A stretch of 64,000 nucleotides of DNA from Marinobacter salinexigens (GCF_008370345.1 NZ_VTUU01000005.1:186001-250000), one strand, 5' to 3'; counted from the stretch's first letter, positions 8,329-16,750 are shown. Translations and numbers: made by a program. Notes: a model not told the origin generated them from the sequence alone.

Positions 8329-9151
8329 AATGACACAAGTGATGGAATTCTCGATCACTTCCAGATACCTTTAGCCTCCTACTTGATCACCACACCAATT
8401 TGTCACGTTATTGGTGCCAACCGCTGATTTTAAGAGTCTGCACTGATGGTGCCAAGGCCGTGTTGGACGTGTCCCAGTCCACATAATCTGTCGGAAGATC
8501 GCGAGCCAAAGTAGTCGGGCTCTCGTTGATCGGTAATACCGTAATGGGAACCGTGCTCTAGCTCTTGCTCGTATTTGTCACAAAGGTGCTCGTTGGTTCG
8601 GCTAATGCCGACGCCTTGGGCGGCGCAATGAACCAGTCGCCGTCCTAGCTCAATGTCGATCTGGCTGAGCGCGCTGCAATTTTGATCGTTCTGGCGATAG
8701 CACTGTCGTGTCCTACTGCTACTGTCTCGATGAGCACGTGTTACACGAGCCGTCTGTGGTCGGGTCGCTCCATAGGAACGCTCTCGGGTTCATCGATTGG
8801 TTCGCACTGATCGTGCTGCTGTACGTCGTCGCCTTCGACTCCTACGGCCTGCCGAGGTCCGCTAATGAGGCGGCTGGCACTGGTATCGACCGTTAAGTAT
8901 TAAAGGTTGCCGCTCTGCAATTCGCGCTGCAGGCAGAGCTTGCCCGGAACCAGCGTCGCCGAGACACTTTTCAATCCCTGATTTCTTAAGCTTTCGCTGC
9001 ACTGACGGTGCAAAGGCCGTGCACCCAGAAGCATGTCGCGATTCCGGAATCCTCTTAACTTGTGAAATATCAGCTCAAGCTTCCTTGTCGAGTCCCGGCG
9101 AGAAGAAGCATTTGCTGAATAAGCGCACAAAAACAATTAGGAGAATCAATC
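8329..9151. other. Decayed tract with a duplicated 40-base motif
   Basis: There is no intact gene. A motif with CTGATTT, TAAG, then CTGCACTGAYGGTGC and AAGGCCGTG occurs at 8421-8462 and again at 8981-9021; the second copy lies about 130 bases before the cupin gene. Between them, 8500-8895 holds fragments of frames rich in hydrophobic residues (for example WFALIVLLYVVAF at about 8790-8830) broken by stops, as expected for a dead membrane-protein gene. The family could not be identified. The duplicated motif may be a binding site for the upstream AraC regulator in front of both the dead gene and the live operon. Confidence 0.45.
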
Positions 9152-9619
9152 ATGAAGCCCCAATCTGCAGAAGAATACGTACAGATGGACGATGGCCCTT
9201 GGGCACCGTTTCCAGACACGCTTTCGAAAGGTGGCATTACCTGGAGACTACTACACGTCTCACCCGAAATGGGCTCCTGGACAGCCGTGTTCGATTGTCC
9301 GGCCGGTTCATCGTTCAACTCCCACATTCACACGGGTCCCGGTGAGTATTTCCTTTACAAAGGACGAATGGACGTCCGTGGCGGCAAGGATAAGGGGGGC
9401 GATACTGCTATCGCACCTGGATATGGGTACGAGTCCTCGGGCGCATTTCATGGCAAGACTGAGTTTCCTGTCGATAGCGCATTCTATATGACGTTCCTCG
9501 GCCCTCTGGCTTTCACCAGCCCTGATGGCAGCGTGGCCGTCAACATTGGCTGGATGGAAGCGCAAGGAGCATGGGATGCGTTCATCAGCGAGCAACAACC
9601 CGAAAGCGCAGCTCAATAG
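9152..9619 (+). CDS. Cupin domain protein, acetylacetone-cleaving-enzyme-like
   Basis: A single cupin barrel of 155 residues. Motif 1 reads HIHTGPGEYFLYKGRMDVRGG, with His/His/Glu metal ligands near residues 57-64. A second His occurs in GAFHGKTEF. The pattern resembles small cupins annotated as acetylacetone-cleaving or dihydroxyacetophenone dioxygenases. A metal-dependent ring or carbon-carbon cleavage is therefore possible but not shown. AGGAG is present about 10 bases before the ATG. It is the first gene of a three-gene operon with a SnoaL-like protein and an SDR dehydrogenase, which looks like a small catabolic pathway. Confidence 0.75.
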   Translation: MKPQSAEEYVQMDDGPWAPFPDTLSKGGITWRLLHVSPEMGSWTAVFDCPAGSSFNSHIHTGPGEYFLYKGRMDVRGGKDKGGDTAIAPGYGYESSGAFHGKTEFPVDSAFYMTFLGPLAFTSPDGSVAVNIGWMEAQGAWDAFISEQQPESAAQ

Positions 9620-9703
9620 ACCGATTCTGTTAGGTAGCGCCTAACTGTCCCTTGAACAACCGGGCGGTTAGGCCTCCGATCACACAAGATTGAGGAAGTA
9701 CCT

Positions 9704-10063
9704 ATGGCCGACAATACGGTTCGAGTCGACGAATCTGCAACGCACAAGGTGTTTGAGCATCATCTGGAAGCTTTTGCAGAGGGGATAGACGCATTAATGG
9801 CTGATTATGCCGACGATTCTGTAATCACCACCCCTACTGGAAACCATGTAGGCAAAGCCGAAATCCGTGCGTTTTTTGAGAAGTTTCTGGAAGAGGCTAC
9901 ACCAGAGTTTTGGGCTGCATTCAAGGTAGGGGTTCAATACGTCAAAGACGACATTGCCTACTTGACTTGGAGTGCCGAGCCTTTCATGCCGCTGGCTACT
10001 GACACGCTGTTGGTTCGCAATAATCGCATCTGGATTCAAACCTTTACTCCTTTTGCCCTCTGA
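9704..10063 (+). CDS. SnoaL-like (NTF2 fold) protein
   Basis: A 119-residue protein of the NTF2/SnoaL cone fold. It has the characteristic start of an ALMADYADDSVITTPTG helix-strand, the GKAEIRAFFEKFL segment and a final strand RNNRIWIQTFTPF. Such proteins serve as isomerases, cyclases or ligand-binding accessory proteins; no catalytic pair can be assigned with confidence. The gene lies between the cupin gene (84 bases before) and the SDR gene (49 bases after), all in one direction, so the three probably process the same small molecule. Confidence 0.75.
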   Translation: MADNTVRVDESATHKVFEHHLEAFAEGIDALMADYADDSVITTPTGNHVGKAEIRAFFEKFLEEATPEFWAAFKVGVQYVKDDIAYLTWSAEPFMPLATDTLLVRNNRIWIQTFTPFAL

Positions 10064-10112
10064 GCATGGGTTCCAAAAAAAATTCAATAATATACGCACG
10101 GAGTAAGTTCTC

Positions 10113-10913
10113 ATGGCTAAAAATCTTAAAGACAAAGTAGCTATTATCACAGGCGCATCATCTGGCTTCGGTCGGGGGATCGCTATCGCTTTGGCTAAAG
10201 AAGGTGTCCGGGTTGTTATAGCCGATATTCAGGAAGCTCCATCCCAAGGCGGTTTCGAAACAAATGCAGGTACAACTACCGTTGACGAGATCAAGTCGAA
10301 TGGCGGTGATGCCTATTTCGTTCAGTGCGATGTTACCTCTCATGCGGATGTTAAACGCATGATGGCTGCGAGTGTCGAGTGCTACGGAAAACTGGACATC
10401 ATGATCAACAACGCAGGTATCTTTCGAGGCGGAAAGTTCGCCCATGAGTTTACCGAAGATGATCTGGAAGCGTGCTGGCGTATTAATGTGAAGGGCACCT
10501 GGTTTGGTTGTCAGGAGGCTGTCAACACGTTTATGAAACAGGGACATGGCGGCAATATCATAAACCTAGTATCAACGGCAGGCCTGCAAGGACACCCCAA
10601 ACAATCAGTGTACAACATCTCCAAAGGTGCACAGGCGAATCTAACCCGCTGTTTTGCTATCGAGTACGGCAAGTACGGTATTCGGGTGAATGGTATTTGC
10701 CCGACCTATGCAAAGACAGCACTTACCCGGCAGCTATTCGATGACAAAAACTTTGACGACTTCTTTGTCGAAAGCATTCCCCTTGGCCGATGGGGTGAGG
10801 TTTCTGACGTTGCCAATCTTGCGGTATTCCTCGCATCAGATGATTCAAGCTATATGCATGGCGACCTTGTCCGTCTGGATGGCGGCGAGACGCTTTGCAG
10901 ATACTCCGCATAA
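10113..10913 (+). CDS. Short-chain dehydrogenase/reductase
   Basis: A classical SDR of 266 residues. It has the NAD(P)-binding TGASSGFGRG near residue 15, a downstream Asp (IADIQ) at the end of beta-2 suggesting NAD preference, NNAG, and the catalytic set Ser in NLVSTAG with YNISK. An insertion around EAPSQGGFETNAGTTTVDE lengthens the loop after beta-2, as in glucose or cyclohexanol dehydrogenase-like members. It oxidises an alcohol or reduces a ketone of unknown identity. It is the last gene of the cupin operon and is followed by a hairpin terminator. Confidence 0.9.
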   Translation: MAKNLKDKVAIITGASSGFGRGIAIALAKEGVRVVIADIQEAPSQGGFETNAGTTTVDEIKSNGGDAYFVQCDVTSHADVKRMMAASVECYGKLDIMINNAGIFRGGKFAHEFTEDDLEACWRINVKGTWFGCQEAVNTFMKQGHGGNIINLVSTAGLQGHPKQSVYNISKGAQANLTRCFAIEYGKYGIRVNGICPTYAKTALTRQLFDDKNFDDFFVESIPLGRWGEVSDVANLAVFLASDDSSYMHGDLVRLDGGETLCRYSA

Positions 10914-10951
10914 ACTTTAAAGATTCAAGCTAGCAAAAGCTTCGACACTTT

Positions 10952-10989
10952 GGTCCTTCTCGTTTCATTTTTTGGAAGGGCCTTTTTTT
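10952..10989 (+). terminator. Rho-independent terminator after the SDR gene
   Basis: GGTCCTTC pairs with GAAGGGCC (one G-U) around a 14-base loop and is followed by a run of seven T residues, 39 bases after the SDR stop codon. Confidence 0.75.
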
Positions 10990-11055
10990 CCCAGGCAGTA
11001 TGGTGCAAGATCACGCCGCAAACCCAGAGCGTTAAATTTCCTATCGGAGGAGTTC

Positions 11056-11496
11056 ATGAAAATAGAATCAGCTGATAGTAAGGACTACCTAGAGTTAATT
11101 AAGGTATGGGAAGCTTCAGTTAGAGCTACGCATGATTTTCTTCCCGAAGAAGAAATTGAGGTATTGAAGCCTGTAATCCTAGAAAACTATTTTGATGCCG
11201 TTGATTTAACATGCATCAAAGATAGTAAGGGTAATATCCAAGGATTCTGTGGTGTGCACGACGGAAATATAGAAATGCTGTTTATTTCTCCCGCCGCAAT
11301 GGGCAGTGGCATAGGAAGGTTGTTAACCAAAAACGCAATTGAAAATCAAGGTGCCACAAAGGTCGATGTTAATGAACAAAATGACAGGGCTTTCGATTTC
11401 TATAGGCAGCTTGGATTCAAAGTTATAGGGCGTTCGCCTCTCGACGGCCAGGGCAAGCCTTATCCAATATTGCAAATGGCACTATCAACAATTTAG
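11056..11496 (+). CDS. GNAT family N-acetyltransferase
   Basis: A 146-residue GNAT fold. It begins with an ATHDFLPEEEIE segment typical of YjaB/YiaC-like acetyltransferases, carries the acetyl-CoA pyrophosphate loop AMGSGIGRLL, and has the late NDRAFDFYRQLGFKV motif. It would transfer acetyl from acetyl-CoA to an amine or peptide N-terminus; the acceptor is unknown. The start at 11056 is fixed by CGGAGG eight bases upstream. The gene is visibly AT-richer than its neighbours, which suggests separate acquisition. It stands alone between the SDR terminator and IS debris. Confidence 0.88.
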   Translation: MKIESADSKDYLELIKVWEASVRATHDFLPEEEIEVLKPVILENYFDAVDLTCIKDSKGNIQGFCGVHDGNIEMLFISPAAMGSGIGRLLTKNAIENQGATKVDVNEQNDRAFDFYRQLGFKVIGRSPLDGQGKPYPILQMALSTI

Positions 11497-11670
11497 AAAG
11501 TTTAGCCAGCATCGCCCAGTCAAATGGCGGCTGGTCTGGACTCCGTTTCGGCGCTTCGCGCCTTCACTACGGCCGCTGCTAAAAGCGTTGAGGCTGTAGA
11601 AAAAAACCAAAAATCAGCGCTTGGTTTTGATAAGACGCAAAAAACGGGTCAACTGAAATGCGGCATTCCC

Positions 11671-12036
11671 CGCTTCAAGCACTACAAATACGACCAGGGC
11701 GCCATGGTCGTGATCGACTACTAAGAACAGTTTAAGCCTGGCACCTTTGAACCTGCGGTGCATTATTTGATCGAGCGCAAGCTGGACCTGTCGATATTTC
11801 ACCCCAAGTACCGCAACGAAGACACCGGCCGGCTGGCTTACGATCCAGATACTGCTGAAAGCCATCCTGTTTGCCTACTCCAAGGGAATCACCTCCAGCC
11901 GCGAGATTTAGTGTTGCTGCGAGACCAGCATCATCCTCAAAGCACTTTCTTGCGATACCGTTACTCACTTCACGACGCTAGCCAAGTTCGTCAGCAGCCA
12001 CTCGGATGAGATCGAAGAGCTGTTTCGAGCGTTACG
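11671..12036 (+). pseudogene. Remnant of an IS1182-family transposase, N-terminal part
   Basis: Conceptual translation gives the N-terminal pattern of IS1182-type transposases: FKHYKYDQGAMVVIDY, stop, EQFKPGTFEPAVHYLIERKLDLSIFHPKYRNEDTG, then after a one-base loss ILLKAILFAYSKGITSSREI, stop, KALSCDTVTHFTTLAKFVSSHSDEIEELFRA (spread over 11725-12036). There are two nonsense codons (11722-11724 and in REI-stop) and one frameshift. The catalytic DDE part is gone. The element is dead and no terminal repeats were found. A further small piece of the same family may lie at 45,430. Confidence 0.75.
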
Positions 12037-12364
12037 GGGGGTTCCTGATGGAGCCAGTCAGAACGTGAACTTACGAATCATACCCATGCAGACCAAACGA
12101 CAGTCCCTTTGAATCATGTACACCGATCAAAAAAAGGTAAACAAAAACGCAAATACACCTGTAACCGTTTGCACCAACAGAACCGCGGAAAGGGAGTAAA
12201 AAGATGCCGGAAACCCGGCTGGTTCTGAATTGAATCTGGTTTTAAATGGGGTTCACGTATTTTTTGCTGAGAAGCCGCATTTTCGCAAAATGATGGTGCC
12301 GCGAGAATATCGGGATACACTGGCTATCGAGGTTGCGGTGGCTTGCGCCCTGAGTAAAACGAAT
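12037..12364. other. Non-coding tract beside the IS remnant
   Basis: No gene, RNA or clear signal was seen. The tract is relatively AT-rich near 12120-12170 and contains scattered short frames on both strands without ribosome binding sites. Confidence 0.3.
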
Positions 12365-13246
12365 TCAAGAAATCTCGGAGGAAATCCAGGATACGAAGGC
12401 CCTGACTTTTTCGGTTCTGAACTTGGCCTCCGGGGCGACCAGATAATAGTGATATTCCGCAGACATCGAGAAATCGATCGGCTGCATCAAGAGTCCGTCT
12501 TTCAGCATATCGGCGACTAGAATGTGACGAATCAAAGAAACGCCACGGCCTGCAAGGACCGCCTCAACCTGTGCAGAAGCTTCATTGACCTCGAGCCTGA
12601 TCGATGTATCGGGGATCTTTATGCCAAGGGCCCTCTGAAATTTGCCCCATGAGCCTTGCATATCAATCGAGTCATCAACCAGCCAGGGCATGTTGGCAAG
12701 GTCTGACGGTTCGACCTTTCGGCCGTCCGCAAGAGATGCGTGGCAAACCACTACGAGGGACTCCTCCATGAAGAAACGGGATTCCAGTCCCGGATAATTT
12801 CCTTTGCCAAAACGGATGGCCAGATCAACCCCGTCACCCTGAAAGTCCACCAAGCTGAAGCCGGGCATAATGCTGAGTTTTATCTGAGGGTATCTTTCCT
12901 GGAACCGGCTGATTCTGGGCATCAACCAACGGTTCGCGAACGAAGGCAAAGTCGCCACTTTCAAATTGGTTGGATCTGAGTTCGGTGCGAAGGTGGCAAT
13001 TCCCCTTTCGATTTCCTGAAATCCCGTTTCGATGAAACCCGATAGACGGCTCCCTTCTGGGGTCAGTTTTACCTCTCGAGTCAGCCTCACGAACAGTTTC
13101 ATTCCGAGGAACTCTTCGAGCCCCCGAATGTGTGAGCTGACCGCCGCATTAGAGATGTTCATTGCCTCAGCCGCAGCCTTGAAACTGAGTTCCCTGGCGG
13201 CGTACCGGAAAGCCTGGAGAGCCCTCAGGGGAGGAAGCGCCTGCAT
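12365..13246 (-). CDS. LysR family regulator, GcvA-like
   Basis: A 293-residue LysR-type regulator. The winged helix in residues 1-65 includes LPPLRALQAFRYAARELSF and AAVSSHIRGLEEFLG. The periplasmic-binding-like effector domain follows, with the GcvA-group hallmark GDGVDLAIRFGKGNYPGL. The start at 13246 has GGTGG just upstream. It is divergent from two DUF1127 genes, with a palindrome between them. A close paralog sits at 40625-41518: both share the opening LPPLRALQAFRYAARELSF and the ending YYLVAPEAKFRT-KVRAFVSWI. The likely targets are the divergent DUF1127 genes and itself. Confidence 0.9.
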   Translation of the reverse strand: MQALPPLRALQAFRYAARELSFKAAAEAMNISNAAVSSHIRGLEEFLGMKLFVRLTREVKLTPEGSRLSGFIETGFQEIERGIATFAPNSDPTNLKVATLPSFANRWLMPRISRFQERYPQIKLSIMPGFSLVDFQGDGVDLAIRFGKGNYPGLESRFFMEESLVVVCHASLADGRKVEPSDLANMPWLVDDSIDMQGSWGKFQRALGIKIPDTSIRLEVNEASAQVEAVLAGRGVSLIRHILVADMLKDGLLMQPIDFSMSAEYHYYLVAPEAKFRTEKVRAFVSWISSEIS

Positions 13247-13258
13247 ATTGCCACCCAT

Positions 13259-13295
13259 GGTTAACTTCATCTTAATCGTTAAGAAGTTTAACCCG
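13259..13295. promoter_or_regulatory. Palindromic operator candidate between LysR and DUF1127 genes
   Basis: A perfect palindrome CTTAATCGTTAAG (13271-13283) is nested in a longer imperfect inverted repeat, GGTTAACTTC at 13259 and GAAGTTTAACC ending at 13295. It lies 13 bases upstream of the LysR start codon and about 65 bases before the first DUF1127 start. The paralogous LysR gene at 40625 has a similar TTAATT/AATTAA repeat in the same relative position, which supports a binding site for this regulator pair. Confidence 0.5.
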
Positions 13296-13357
13296 TTTGT
13301 TCGCATGCAGTCCAAACGAAACAATAAGCCTGAACTTTACAGTAAAGGAGAGACACG

Positions 13358-13570
13358 ATGTCAGCCATTTCCCCCACTGCTCAGGCAGTCGGCTACGTTC
13401 ACAGCAGAACACCAGTGAAAGCCAGTGCGATTCAAAAGATCAGCCGGTGGTACGTGAATTGGAGAACACGTCGGCAACTGGCCCAACTACCTGACTTCAT
13501 GCTGAAAGACATCGGTGTATCGAGAAGCGATGCCGAGAAGGAAGCCAGAAAACATTTCTGGAAAGAGTGA
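13358..13570 (+). CDS. DUF1127 domain protein
   Basis: A 70-residue basic protein with the DUF1127 core: a tryptophan and arginine-rich helix (SRWYVNWRTRRQLAQL) followed by PDFMLKDIGVSRSDAEKEA. Members are small cytoplasmic proteins; some bind RNA or respond to phosphate, nitrogen or oxidative stress, but the role here is unknown. AAAGGAG lies about 10 bases before the ATG. It is divergent from the LysR regulator and followed by a second DUF1127-like gene, which makes a tandem pair. Confidence 0.88.
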   Translation: MSAISPTAQAVGYVHSRTPVKASAIQKISRWYVNWRTRRQLAQLPDFMLKDIGVSRSDAEKEARKHFWKE

Positions 13571-13601
13571 CATCGACATCATTGCCAATATCGGAGTTGA
13601 A

Positions 13602-13874
13602 ATGACAGAAGGTTACTCGCTGAAAAGGGACAGAGTTATGGGCGATCACAAACACCCTGATAATAGAGACGGATCCGACTCATCAGCCGAGGGACGGAAT
13701 CAAGCACGCTTGATAACCCGTGCAGAGTGGATCAAAACGCGGCTTGCCGGTCTTTGGAAGACATTTCAAAGCAGACGAAAACCAAAAAAGGAACTCGGTT
13801 GTATCTCAAACCATATACGGAAAGACATTGGTATTGAGCTTCATGAATCGAACAAAAGCGACCGTCTTGGCTGA
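13602..13874 (+). CDS. Second DUF1127-like protein
   Basis: A 90-residue hydrophilic protein. Its C-terminal half, LWKTFQSRRKPKKELGCISNHIRKDIGIELHES, aligns with the DUF1127 pattern (basic helix, then L-KDIG). The N-terminal half is polar and unlike the family. The start at 13602 is preferred because GGAG lies six bases upstream; an ATG at 13638 is an alternative. It follows the first DUF1127 gene by 31 bases and is probably in the same transcript, perhaps an old duplication that gained an N-terminal extension. Confidence 0.65.
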   Translation: MTEGYSLKRDRVMGDHKHPDNRDGSDSSAEGRNQARLITRAEWIKTRLAGLWKTFQSRRKPKKELGCISNHIRKDIGIELHESNKSDRLG

Positions 13875-13880
13875 ATTAGC

Positions 13881-14307
13881 ATGAAAATTGTTCCTATTGA
13901 CCCTGATGAGTCATTGATTGAACTTCTGAGTTGCTTTGCGCTACCGACCTCAGATATCAACCAGTCCGGCTCAATTTATTTCTTCGGCTGCCATCAGAAG
14001 GGCAAGTTAATAGGTTCCGTCGGCATCGAGATCTGCAAAAAAATCGGCGATGCTTCGCTCTTTGGCAACACACGAAGAAGTCCGAAACACCGGGCTGGGA
14101 CGAGCATTAGTGGAGCACGCCGAACTGAATGCATCACTCATGGGGCTCAGTGCCATTTATCTTTTAACCACAACGGCGACTGATTTTTTCGAGCGACTAG
14201 GGTATGAGCAGCTTTGTCGCGGACAAGCCCCAGATAGTATTAGCAAGACCATACAGTTTTCAGATCTCTGTCCGGCGTCATCCCACTTAATGCGAAAGCT
14301 ATTGTGA
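13881..14307 (+). pseudogene. ArsN2-like GNAT acetyltransferase, frameshifted
   Basis: Two overlapping frames together give one GNAT protein of about 140 residues. The first (13881 to about 14055) gives MKIVPIDPDESLIELLSCF, ALPTSDINQSG and KGKLIGSVGIEICKKIGDA. The second (about 14053-14307) gives LRSLATHEEVRNTGLGRALV, YLLTTTATDFFERLGYEQL and CPASSHLMRKLL. The pattern LPTSD, LLRSL, GRALVEHAE, TTTATDFFERLGY and SLCPASS is that of ArsN2, associated with arsenic resistance. A single-base loss near 14055-14062 separates the frames. No arsR or arsC gene is near. It is probably inactive unless the shift is a sequencing error. Confidence 0.7.
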
Positions 14308-14381
14308 TTGGGTTCACCTTGGTCGCTTAGGTTCATTTTGTTGATACTACTTTATAAGTCTCGGTATCGCTCGCACAGCAT

Positions 14382-14555
14382 GTTGTAAACAACCCCGCTT
14401 TAGTTGCACCGCTGATTAGAGTTTTCCGCCCAGTTGTACGTTGCTAGGTATTCCCAAGGGTCAGGTCATCCGGGGAATCGGTGGGGTAGGTAGCGGGCTC
14501 ACGCGGCCTAGGAAAGGTCTGCTTTATGGTCAACCTGAGTGTTCGCTTTGCGACC
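14382..14555 (+). repeat. Long dispersed repeat, copy 2
   Basis: Second copy of the repeat at 1593-1769. It begins GTTGTAAACAACCCCGC, contains TTGCACCGCTGATTAGAG and TTTTCCGCCCA, and ends in AAAGGTCTGCTTTATGGTC followed by the core TGAGTGTTCGCTTTGCGACC. No open frame of its own was recognised. Confidence 0.7.
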
Positions 14556-14599
14556 AGGCCGAGCTTCTCAAACTCCCAAACATAAAGCGAACATTCGAG
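14535..14599 (+). repeat. Dispersed inverted-repeat site E
   Basis: The left arm TGAGTGTTCGCTTTGCGACC (14536-14555) and right arm AAAGCGAACATTCGAG (14584-14599) can pair around a loop of about 28 bases. This is the best-preserved short form with both arms. It sits at the right edge of the long repeat copy and about 200 bases upstream of an AraC gene. The remaining bases to 14800 show no further feature. Confidence 0.65.
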
Positions 14600-14800
14600 T
14601 CAGGAGTTCTCAGAAGACGATGTTATGCTGATGATCAGAGACATTGAGCAGTTTTTGGCTCAATACTTACTTGCCTCTTGTCTCTTTTCTATTCTGTCGG
14701 CATGGGGCCCTACGCTAATTTGCCGGTCTGGCAAATCGCGACTACTTCGTCATTTCTGAGAAGTTGCGTAACCAGCCAACTATAGACTATCTATTTTGCC

Positions 14801-15802
14801 ATGGCTCAAATAACGTCACTGTATGTCTATAAGGTCGTCAGTCAGGCAAGTCCGGGCGTCGAAACGCGGGACTTGATACGCAAACTTGGCCTACCCGTGG
14901 ACGGCCCCATCGATCCGACAAAGATGGTGTCTTCACCGGAGTACTATGATTTCTTTGCGGCTTTGGTTGATCGAGATCCCAAGGGCCTCTCATTACCGTT
15001 GAGAATCGGCGCCTCGATGCGAAGCGACGAGTACGGCGCTTTCGGTCTGGCATGGAAATCCGCGCCGACCTTGCGTGGCTCATTCACAAGGGCAGAGCGG
15101 TACGGGCATGTTCTGGGCAGTGCAGAAACCTATTCGCTTGAGGACACGGCACAGGGGACATTCTTTAACCTTGAAAAAGCCGGGGATGGTTCCACGGGCA
15201 TGCTGCTCTCCAACGAGGCCAGCATGTCGGCGGTGCATACCATCATCAAGGAAGTCAGCTCCTCAGATTTCATTCCTTTGGCCATCTACTTCAAGCATGC
15301 GCCGAGAGGCGATACCAGAGTGTACGAGAATTATTTCGGTTGCCCGGTCCATTTCGAGACGGGACGAGATGCGGTGCTTGTAAGAAAAGAAAGCATCGAA
15401 ACCCCCAACAGACTGGGCGATGAATCCATCGCCCAGTTCTTTGACCGCCATCTTGAACAGCAACTGAATTCGCTTAAGGGCGACATCTACCTGCAACAGC
15501 AAGTTCGGCGTGCTGTCGCCAACGTGCTTAGTGAGGGAGTACCGAAGCTGTCACGGATTGCGTCCGAACTGAATATGGGCGCACGGACATTGCAAAGAAG
15601 GTTGTCGGAGCAGGGGTATTCCTTTCAAAACGTTGTCGACATGGCGCAAAAGGATCTCGCACAGAGACTTCTTCGTGAGACAGACTACAGCCTTGCCGAA
15701 GTCGCCTTCCTGACGGGGTTTGCCGAGCAGAGCGGGTTCACGCGGGCTTTCAAGCGTTGGGCAGGGCAGACTCCACGATCCTATCGGCTTTTGACCCGTT
15801 AA
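14801..15802 (+). CDS. AraC family transcriptional regulator
   Basis: A 333-residue regulator with the N-terminal AraC_N ligand domain (residues 20-200). The C-terminal AraC DNA-binding domain contains PKLSRIASELNMGARTLQRRLSEQG, split over two helices, and the second signature YSLAEVAFLTGFAEQSGFTRAFKRW. It lies 105 bases before the NmrA-like oxidoreductase gene in the same direction and probably controls it. The organisation resembles other AraC/oxidoreductase pairs in this accessory region. The inducing ligand cannot be inferred. Confidence 0.87.
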   Translation: MAQITSLYVYKVVSQASPGVETRDLIRKLGLPVDGPIDPTKMVSSPEYYDFFAALVDRDPKGLSLPLRIGASMRSDEYGAFGLAWKSAPTLRGSFTRAERYGHVLGSAETYSLEDTAQGTFFNLEKAGDGSTGMLLSNEASMSAVHTIIKEVSSSDFIPLAIYFKHAPRGDTRVYENYFGCPVHFETGRDAVLVRKESIETPNRLGDESIAQFFDRHLEQQLNSLKGDIYLQQQVRRAVANVLSEGVPKLSRIASELNMGARTLQRRLSEQGYSFQNVVDMAQKDLAQRLLRETDYSLAEVAFLTGFAEQSGFTRAFKRWAGQTPRSYRLLTR

Positions 15803-15907
15803 GTTTGAAGTTGGCGCCGTCTGCACAAACTCTGGCATGCCGAGGCAATAACAAGCGACGCGGTTTCACGAAAATGGACTTGCACTTAAATCAAAAGGAG
15901 CAAGTCA

Positions 15908-16750
15908 ATGAAACCATCCAACCAGGCACATCAGACAATTCTCGTCTTGGGCGGTACCGGCAAAACCGGTAAACGCATCGTCGGTCAGCTGAAAGACAGC
16001 GGTTATGAGGTTCGAGTTGGATCCCGCTCAGCCATCCCATCGTTTGATTGGGACAACGAGAAAAGCTGGGACCCTTGCCTCACTGGCGTCACTTCAGCCT
16101 ATATCACCTACTCGCCAGACCTGGCCATGCCAGGCGCAACCGACGCTATCCAGGCGTTTGTGAGCCTGGCCAAACGACGAGGAGTGAAGCGGCTCGTCCT
16201 GCTATCCGGCCGTGGCGAAGCCGAGGCACAAGCCTGCGAAGACATTGTTCAGGAGTCCGGACTGGAATGGACCATCGTCCGCGCAAGCTGGTTCAACCAG
16301 AACTTTTCTGAAGGCGCATTCATCGACATGGTTCTGAATGGCGCGATCACACTGCCAGCGGGCGATCAGGTCGAGCCTTTCGTGGATGTGGATGACATTG
16401 CAGATGTGGCTGTTGCTGCTCTGACTCAGGACCACCACAACGGCCATATCTATGAGGTGACGGGACCAAGATTGATGACTTTCGCGGACGTGGCCAAAGA
16501 CCTTTCCCGCGCGACCGGCCGTGAGATTTCGTTCATCGACGTACCTCACGACGGCTTTATCGCCGAGATGGAGAACGCTGGAGCGCCAAAGGATGTGGTC
16601 TGGATGCTGGATTATCTGTTCGCAACGGTTCTAGATGGCCGCAACGCCCAATTGACCGACGGCGTTCAACAGGCACTTGGCCGACCACCGAAAGACTTCG
16701 CTGTGTATGCCGAGGAAGTGGCAGAGACCGGTGTTTGGCAAGGGCGGTAA
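15908..16750 (+). CDS. NmrA-like NAD(P)-binding oxidoreductase
   Basis: An atypical SDR of 280 residues with the nucleotide-binding loop LGGTGKTGKR near residue 14 and the NmrA/QorB-type segments KRLVLLSGRGEAEA, EWTIVRASWFNQNFSEG and EPFVDVDDIADVAV. No classical YxxxK catalytic pair is obvious, as in NmrA-like redox sensors. It may bind NADP as a sensor or reduce a quinone-like substrate. AAAGGAG lies eight bases before the ATG. It is flanked by an AraC regulator upstream and a small membrane protein downstream. Confidence 0.85.
   Translation: MKPSNQAHQTILVLGGTGKTGKRIVGQLKDSGYEVRVGSRSAIPSFDWDNEKSWDPCLTGVTSAYITYSPDLAMPGATDAIQAFVSLAKRRGVKRLVLLSGRGEAEAQACEDIVQESGLEWTIVRASWFNQNFSEGAFIDMVLNGAITLPAGDQVEPFVDVDDIADVAVAALTQDHHNGHIYEVTGPRLMTFADVAKDLSRATGREISFIDVPHDGFIAEMENAGAPKDVVWMLDYLFATVLDGRNAQLTDGVQQALGRPPKDFAVYAEEVAETGVWQGR

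Noticed and set aside
8708..8896. 62-codon hydrophobic frame, at first sight a transporter
   Set aside because: The hydrophobic stretch could come from several transporter families; flanking frames are broken and no diagnostic motif supports a name.
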